From Alloboseaceae bacterium BT-24-1 (GTDB lineage: Bacteria; Pseudomonadota; Alphaproteobacteria; Rhizobiales; Beijerinckiaceae), in NCBI GenBank assembly GCA_025846845.1, contig JAOYTL010000003.1, positions 186,001 through 250,000 on the forward strand: 64,000 bases of DNA, written 5' to 3'. Both the position numbers and the translations under genes were made by a program. The notes under the pieces are model-generated. The model saw only the letters and a list, made by a program, of their open reading frames with translations, ran no database searches and was not told where the DNA came from. Shown here in pieces: positions 59,163-64,000 of this stretch (the first letter of the stretch is position 1; each line of letters begins with the position of its first letter).

Positions 59163-61225
59163 GCGGCCGCCTGTGCTGGCCGGCCGAGCCAGCGCGCCGC
59201 GAGGCCGGAGGCACCAGTCCCCGCACTCTCGGGAACGACGAGCGCAACGATGTGTTCGCCGGCGGGGTCTACCGCCGCAGCCTGATCGACGAGGCTGCGG
59301 GTGGTCTCGCCGGCGAGCGAGGTTGCGAACACGATCGCATCCGGCCGTGCGCTCGCCTTGCCGTCGGCCTGCGCGGTCCGCCGCATGATGATGAAGTTGC
59401 GCGGCCGCCCCGGCCGAGCCGGCGCGGCTGAAGCGGGCTCGATCCGGCGGATGTTCATGTCGCGGCCGGTGCCGTCCAGGCAGAGCAGCACGCTCTCGCC
59501 ATGCGCCGCGAGGCTGTTGGCGAGGTGCTCGGCCAGCGCCGCTTGCGTCGCATCATCGACCGAGCCGGCGATCATCACCGAAGCCGGTAGATGCTGGCCG
59601 AGCGTCTTCTGCAGCAGCCGCGTGATCGGAATAAGCGCATCTTCACGGCCGGCGGCCCTGGCAGGCAGCGATATTACAGTGCCGACGCCGATCGCCCGGC
59701 CGGCCGCTTCCGGCGTGAGTGGCTTCGCCATCTGGGGCAGGAGCCGCGACGTCGGCAGCCATTCGATGAGATAGGCTGCCCCGAGCCCGGCGCAGCTGCC
59801 GAAAAGCAGTGCCGCTGCCATCACCAGCAAAGCCGGCGGCTGGCTGGCGACCGCGGGTGCGACTGCCTCGGAGAGCATGCGCGAATTATTGGTCTCGATC
59901 CGCTTCTGCTGCTCGAGCTCCTTGGCGCGCTGCAGCGAGGCGCTGTAGACGACGCGCACCGCTTCGGCCTCGCTCTCGAGCTGGCGCAGCTTGATCTGGG
60001 CGGCGCCGCTGACCTCCTGCGACTTGGTCAGCTCCGTCGCCCGCTTCCTGAGATTGGCGAGATTGGCCTCGGCCTGGCGATAGCCTTCCTGCACCGTGGC
60101 ACGCAGGCGGGTTAGCTCCCCGGCGAGCAGCCGGCGCGTCTCGGCCAGCTCGGCCCGGATCTCGATCAGGCGCGGATGCTGCGGCGCGAGCGTCTGGGCA
60201 AGGCTCGCCGCCTCGCGCGCGCTCTGGGCATATTGCCCCCGCAGCGAGGTCACCACCGACGAGGTCAGCGCCTCCGGCAACGTGTCAGAGAGAGGATCAC
60301 GGTTCTGATAGCGGGCGAGCTGGTCGCGCCGCGCCTGCTGGCGTGCGAACTCGGCCTCGGCCTGGCTGATCTGGCCGTAAAGGTCGCGCAATTGCTGCGA
60401 GATGATGAGCCCGCCCTCGCCGGTGCTGACGAGGCCGTGCTGGCTGCGGAAGCTCTGGACGGCACGCTCCGCCGTGTCGAGTTGCGTGCGCAGGCCGGAG
60501 ATCTGGTCGATCAGCGTCACATTGGCGCGCTCGACGACGGAGCGACGCCCGTCATTGCCCTGCCGGAAATAGACCTGGGCCAGCCCGTTGGCGATGTCAG
60601 CCGCCTTCTGCGCGCGCGGATGCGAGACGATGATGCGGAAGACCAGCGAGTTCTCGACGCGCTGGATCACGATCGACTTCTTGAGCGCATCGACCATCTG
60701 CGCCAGGCGCTGGTCGGGCGTCGGCTGCACCAGCCGGCCGAGCAAGCGCGAGATCAGACCGGGCGGGCGGGCGAAGGCAGGATCGTTCTCGAGGTCGAGA
60801 TCCTCGATGACCTGGCGCAGCACGCCGGTCGAGGTCATCACCAGTGCCTGGCTGTCGACATTGGCGAAGTCGATCGAGGCCGAGGTGTCGGTACGGACGA
60901 TGTCCTTGCCGACGACCTGCAACGCCTGCGGATCGACGAGGAGTTCGGCTGTAGCCCGGTAGATCGGGGTCTGGACCGAAAGATAGGCCAGTGCCAGCAG
61001 CAGGCATAGGACTGCGCTCGCGATCACCAGCCAGCGGCGACGGCGCAGCAGCTGAAGCAGTTCAGGAAGGCTGAAGGCAGCAGAGAGCCGGCCCGGCGCC
61101 GACGCGTCGTCTCTTCCACCTGCCTCGAGCGCAGCCGGCACCGCAAATCTCCTCGACCCGTCCCGATACCGCCCACATCCGCGTCCGGATGCGTCGGCGG
61201 GCTCGGCTGGAATTCCACTGCGCAT
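59159..61225 (-). CDS. Polysaccharide co-polymerase/chain-length determinant (Wzz-GNVR) with degenerate kinase-like tail
   Basis: The 688-residue protein has a Wzz domain with TM1 (WLVIASAVLCLLLALAYLSV), a long coiled-coil periplasmic part (YGQISQAEAEFARQQARRDQ, LVSTGEGGLIISQQL) and TM2 (ALLVMAAALLFGSCAGLGAA). The cytoplasmic tail resembles a bacterial tyrosine kinase (SVMIAGSVDDATQAALAEHL, ANSLAAHGESVLLCLDGTGR) but lacks the Walker A GKST and has no C-terminal Tyr cluster. It should set polymer length with the polymerase downstream. It is divergent from the glycosyltransferase. Confidence 0.88.
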   Translation of the reverse strand: MRSGIPAEPADASGRGCGRYRDGSRRFAVPAALEAGGRDDASAPGRLSAAFSLPELLQLLRRRRWLVIASAVLCLLLALAYLSVQTPIYRATAELLVDPQALQVVGKDIVRTDTSASIDFANVDSQALVMTSTGVLRQVIEDLDLENDPAFARPPGLISRLLGRLVQPTPDQRLAQMVDALKKSIVIQRVENSLVFRIIVSHPRAQKAADIANGLAQVYFRQGNDGRRSVVERANVTLIDQISGLRTQLDTAERAVQSFRSQHGLVSTGEGGLIISQQLRDLYGQISQAEAEFARQQARRDQLARYQNRDPLSDTLPEALTSSVVTSLRGQYAQSAREAASLAQTLAPQHPRLIEIRAELAETRRLLAGELTRLRATVQEGYRQAEANLANLRKRATELTKSQEVSGAAQIKLRQLESEAEAVRVVYSASLQRAKELEQQKRIETNNSRMLSEAVAPAVASQPPALLVMAAALLFGSCAGLGAAYLIEWLPTSRLLPQMAKPLTPEAAGRAIGVGTVISLPARAAGREDALIPITRLLQKTLGQHLPASVMIAGSVDDATQAALAEHLANSLAAHGESVLLCLDGTGRDMNIRRIEPASAAPARPGRPRNFIIMRRTAQADGKASARPDAIVFATSLAGETTRSLVDQAAAVDPAGEHIVALVVPESAGTGASGLAARWLGRPAQAAA

Positions 61226-61567
61226 CCTGTCGAGCTGTGGTTAATATTCCGGTAACAAACTAATTACAATTTTGGCCAAATATTAGAACTCACGAATATT
61301 TGAAAATTAACTAAATAACCAGCGCATGCAAAAGGAATATTTCGCTTTGCTGCGGTCGATGATAGTTCAATATTTACGAAAGTTGGCGGTATCGGAAGCT
61401 CTTGTCCACTATGCGGCCGCGATCCGCACGATCCCGTTCACGCCCCGTTTACAACAGGAAGAAATCCCCCGGCCACGCCAACGTTTGCTTAGCTCGTGCC
61501 GGGTATCCCTATCCAAGGGAAAGGCCGGCCCAGCAAACGCGCCGTGACGAGGACAGGTCCAGACCGC
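61226..61567. promoter_or_regulatory. AT-rich divergent promoter region of the polysaccharide cluster
   Basis: The 342-bp gap is low in GC from about 61236 to 61400. CAAATATT (61277-61284) and AATATTTG (61295-61302) are exact reverse complements, and AATATTTAC recurs at about 61370. AT-rich runs like this are bound by exopolysaccharide regulators of the Ros/MucR type in rhizobia; that link is inferred. No supported gene is present; the small plus-strand frames lack ribosome-binding sites. Confidence 0.45.
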
Positions 61568-62794
61568 ATGCGTATCCTGATGGCCTGTGCAGCTTTCCCG
61601 CCCTTCATCGACGGTGGCGGGCCGATCTCGGCGATGATTGTCGCCAAGCTGCTGCGTGCCGCCGGCCATGACCTGACTGTCGTCAACGTCTCCGGCGAGG
61701 ACCGCCACGAGATCTATGACGGGGTGCCGGTGCATCGCCTGCGCTCGCTCAACATCGACTGGAATTACCGGCTGCCGCGCCCGGCCTGGAAGAAGGTGAT
61801 CTGGCATGCGCTGGAGAATTTCAATCCGCGCGCCTTCCTGGTCATGCGTCGCGAGATCAAGCGCCTGCGCCCCGACGTCGTGCTGACCGACTCGATCGAG
61901 AACATCAATGTCGCGACCTGGGCTGCGGCGAAGAGCTGCGGCGTGCCGGTCGCACATATCCTGCGCAGCACCTTCCTGCTCTGCTGGAAAGGCAGCATGT
62001 GGCGTGGTGGCGACAATTGCGGCCGTGCCTGCTCCTCATGCCAGGCGACATCCTACGGCAAGAAGCTCTCTTCACGCTTCGTCGATGCCGTCATCGGCGA
62101 GACGAACTTCATCATCGGCCGCCATCTTGAGCACGGCTATTTCCCGAACGCGACCACGAACCCGATCCCCGGCGCGATCGCACCCGTGCCCGGCGCGCTG
62201 CCCCGCCCGGCTCCGCCGGCGAAGCGCCCGCTGCGCGTCGGCTTCATCGGCGTTCACGATCCGATCAAGGGCCTCGACACGCTGGCGGCTGCCGCCCACA
62301 GGCTGCAGGTCGAGCCGGTCGAGTTCCTGATCGCCGGCAGCGGCCAGAGCGATTACGCCAAGGCGCTGCCCGGCCGCTTCCCGGCCCATAACACCCGCTT
62401 CCTCGGCTGGACCAAGCCGGACGAGTTCCTGCCGCAGATCGATATCCTGGCCGCCCCCTCGCTGTTCCGCGAGCCCTTCGGCCGGGTGGTGATCGAGGCC
62501 TTCGCCCATGGCGTCCCGGTGATCGGCGCGAAATCCGGCGGCATCCCCGAAACGATCCAGCCCGGTATCAATGGCGCCCTGTTCGAGCCCGGCGACGATG
62601 CTGCGCTGGCAGAGGCGATCATGGCTTTCGCCAAAGACCGCACGCTCGTCGCCAGGCAATCGGCCGGTGCACTCGCCGCAGCGGCCCGCTATACGCCGGA
62701 CCGCATTGCCGCCGCCTATGGCGCGGTCTTCGACAGGCTTGTCGGCAAGTCGGCAGAAGGCACACTCCTGCAACCGCGGGAGGCCCGGTCGTGA
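61568..62794 (+). CDS. GT4-family glycosyltransferase
   Basis: ATG 61568 (MRILMACAAFPPFIDGGGPI) gives 408 residues; the longer frame has no family sequence. The GT-B fold has a glycine-rich N-terminal loop, a Cys-rich segment (LLCWKGSMWRGGDNCGRACS, then SCQ) common in some exopolysaccharide GT4 enzymes, and the donor-binding EPFGRVVIEAFAHGVPVIGA, then KSGGIPETI (E-x7-E). It transfers a sugar during repeat-unit assembly at the inner membrane. It overlaps the flippase start (GTGA). Confidence 0.92.
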   Translation: MRILMACAAFPPFIDGGGPISAMIVAKLLRAAGHDLTVVNVSGEDRHEIYDGVPVHRLRSLNIDWNYRLPRPAWKKVIWHALENFNPRAFLVMRREIKRLRPDVVLTDSIENINVATWAAAKSCGVPVAHILRSTFLLCWKGSMWRGGDNCGRACSSCQATSYGKKLSSRFVDAVIGETNFIIGRHLEHGYFPNATTNPIPGAIAPVPGALPRPAPPAKRPLRVGFIGVHDPIKGLDTLAAAAHRLQVEPVEFLIAGSGQSDYAKALPGRFPAHNTRFLGWTKPDEFLPQIDILAAPSLFREPFGRVVIEAFAHGVPVIGAKSGGIPETIQPGINGALFEPGDDAALAEAIMAFAKDRTLVARQSAGALAAAARYTPDRIAAAYGAVFDRLVGKSAEGTLLQPREARS

Positions 62795-64000
62795 AGGCGC
62801 TGCTGGAGCTGGCATGGACCGGAGCGGGCCGTTTCCTGCCGGCCTTCTCGTCGCGCTTCAGCAGCACGCTGCTGAGCTTCTTCGTGCTTCTGATCGCGAG
62901 CCATTTCCTGCCGACACAGGAATACGGGCTCTACGTCTTCCTGTTCTCGATCGGCAGCGCGCTCGGGCTGATCGCCGTGCTTGGCCAGCAGATCCTCGTC
63001 GTAAAGCATTACCGCCGGACCGAAGCGAGCGGCCACCCACTCAACCAGGCGCTTCTCGGGGTCAATGCCCGCTGGCTCGCGCTCGGCTGTTTCGTGCTGC
63101 TGGCGGCGGCCCTGCCGCTCTGGCTCTTCGCCGAGCGGCTGCCGCCGACCTATCATTATCTCTGGCTCGCCTTCGTCTTCGCCGCGATCTTCGCGCTCAG
63201 CGAATACCTGCAGAACTATTTCCGCATCCACGGCCGGATCAACATGTCGCTGGTGCCGCGCGAGATCGTCTGGCGCGGCAGCTCGATCCTGTGCATCGCC
63301 GCCGCCGGCTTCGGCGGCATCCTGACAGGTGGTGCGGGGGCGATGGCGATCATCACCGGCCTGCTCGCGGCGACCACCCTCTACCAGAGCGCCTGCTTCC
63401 TGCACGACGAGGGGCTGAGCTGGTTCAAGGCCAAGGACCAGGTGCCGCCGCAGACACATGCGGACTGGCGCCGGGAGAGCGGCTATTTCATCGCCAACAA
63501 CGTCCTGAATTCGGCTTCAGCCTATCTCGAAACCATCCTGATCGGTGCCCTGCTCGGCCTGAACGAAGCCGGCTTCTATTTCGTCGCACTGCGCATCGCC
63601 ATGCTGTTGATGCTGCCGCTTGCGGCGATCGACACCGTCGGCATCCCGATGATCGCCGCCCGCTTCCAGAAATCCGATACCGCCGGCGCGCAATTGCTGA
63701 TCGGCCGGCTTTCCTTCGCGAGCTTCTGCATTTCGCTGCTCGGCGCGCTGGCGCTCGCCGTCGTCGCGCCCTTCATCCTGCATCTGTTCAATCCGGAGTT
63801 CGTCCGGCATGCCGATGTGCTGACCGCGCTCTGCGTGCTCTCGGTTTCGCTATCCTTCTTCGGTCCCGGCTCCTGGCTGCTGATGATCGGCGGCGGCGAG
63901 CGCTTCTTCCTGATCGCGCGGGCGATCATGTTCGTCATCTATCTCGGCCTGCTCTACGGGCTGGCGCGGGTCGGGGGCCTGATGGGCATCGCCATTGCCG
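62791..64000 (+). CDS. Oligosaccharide flippase (Wzx/MATE-like), partial
   Basis: GTG 62791 (MKALLELAWTGAGRFLPAFS) overlaps the glycosyltransferase stop; the frame is open to the window end, giving at least 403 residues. Multiple membrane spans are seen (FVLLIASHFLPTQEYGLYVF, LIAVLGQQILVV, ALALAVVAPFILHLF) with the Wzx-type pattern. It should flip lipid-linked repeat units for the polymerase. The C-terminus is cut. Confidence 0.88.
   Translation, partial: MKALLELAWTGAGRFLPAFSSRFSSTLLSFFVLLIASHFLPTQEYGLYVFLFSIGSALGLIAVLGQQILVVKHYRRTEASGHPLNQALLGVNARWLALGCFVLLAAALPLWLFAERLPPTYHYLWLAFVFAAIFALSEYLQNYFRIHGRINMSLVPREIVWRGSSILCIAAAGFGGILTGGAGAMAIITGLLAATTLYQSACFLHDEGLSWFKAKDQVPPQTHADWRRESGYFIANNVLNSASAYLETILIGALLGLNEAGFYFVALRIAMLLMLPLAAIDTVGIPMIAARFQKSDTAGAQLLIGRLSFASFCISLLGALALAVVAPFILHLFNPEFVRHADVLTALCVLSVSLSFFGPGSWLLMIGGGERFFLIARAIMFVIYLGLLYGLARVGGLMGIAIA

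Overview
The window is GC-rich, dense in ABC importers and short on mobile DNA. Gene content points to an alphaproteobacterium of the Hyphomicrobiales (Rhizobiales), perhaps Bosea- or Bradyrhizobium-like. It has an NAD-dependent molybdenum formate dehydrogenase (fds) operon, a cobalamin riboswitch, seryl-tRNA-synthetase-like amino acid:carrier-protein ligase genes and palindromic intergenic repeats of a type common in that order. No rRNA, tRNA, CRISPR array, transposase or integrase was seen. The genus is an inference, not a proof.

Layout. (1) 1-1712: a NAD(P)-binding NmrA-like protein, cut by the left edge, divergent from a LysR regulator. (2) 1782-11195: a ring-cleavage module (LigA-like and LigB-like subunits, isochorismatase-fold hydrolase, ACMSD-like amidohydrolase), a GntR regulator, a complete Liv-type ABC importer and a creatininase-family hydrolase. 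A 17-bp motif is repeated in inverted orientation on both sides of gntR, which suggests one regulon. (3) 11635-17694: a polar-amino-acid-type ABC importer with a Gfo/Idh/MocA dehydrogenase and a TIM-barrel isomerase, opposed by a TetR regulator over tandem operators; a 35-codon leader ORF precedes the isomerase. (4) 18295-22306: a cobalamin riboswitch heading a BtuF-BtuC-BtuD-like importer and a methyltransferase. (5) 22354-31686: a peptide-type importer without ATPases, two enolase-superfamily enzymes, an M81 (MlrC-like) metalloprotein and an aspartoacylase-like deacylase around a GntR/FCD regulator and a 26-bp palindrome. (6) 31703-37969: RpiR regulator and HAD phosphatase opposite a second ATPase-less peptide-type importer and a metallophosphoesterase. 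(7) 37982-44051: LacI regulator and amidase opposite a third ATPase-less importer. (8) 44160-44431: a small secreted protein with a strong terminator. (9) 44545-51724: LysR (FdsR-like) and fdsGBACD. (10) 51742-57653: a compact operon of carrier protein, acyl-CoA dehydrogenase-like flavoprotein, amino acid:carrier-protein ligase, DUF1839 protein and a GH2 glycosidase. (11) 57906-64000: exopolysaccharide genes (polymerase-like, chain-length/co-polymerase, GT4 glycosyltransferase, flippase cut by the right edge).

Most of the window is a chain of self-contained 'regulator + importer + hydrolase' cassettes for scavenging amides, acylated amino compounds and aromatics. Formate from such catabolism could feed the Fds enzyme. 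The least understood module is the aminoacyl-carrier-protein operon next to the polysaccharide genes. It has all the parts to charge an amino acid on a carrier, oxidise it and possibly transfer it, but no obvious end product.
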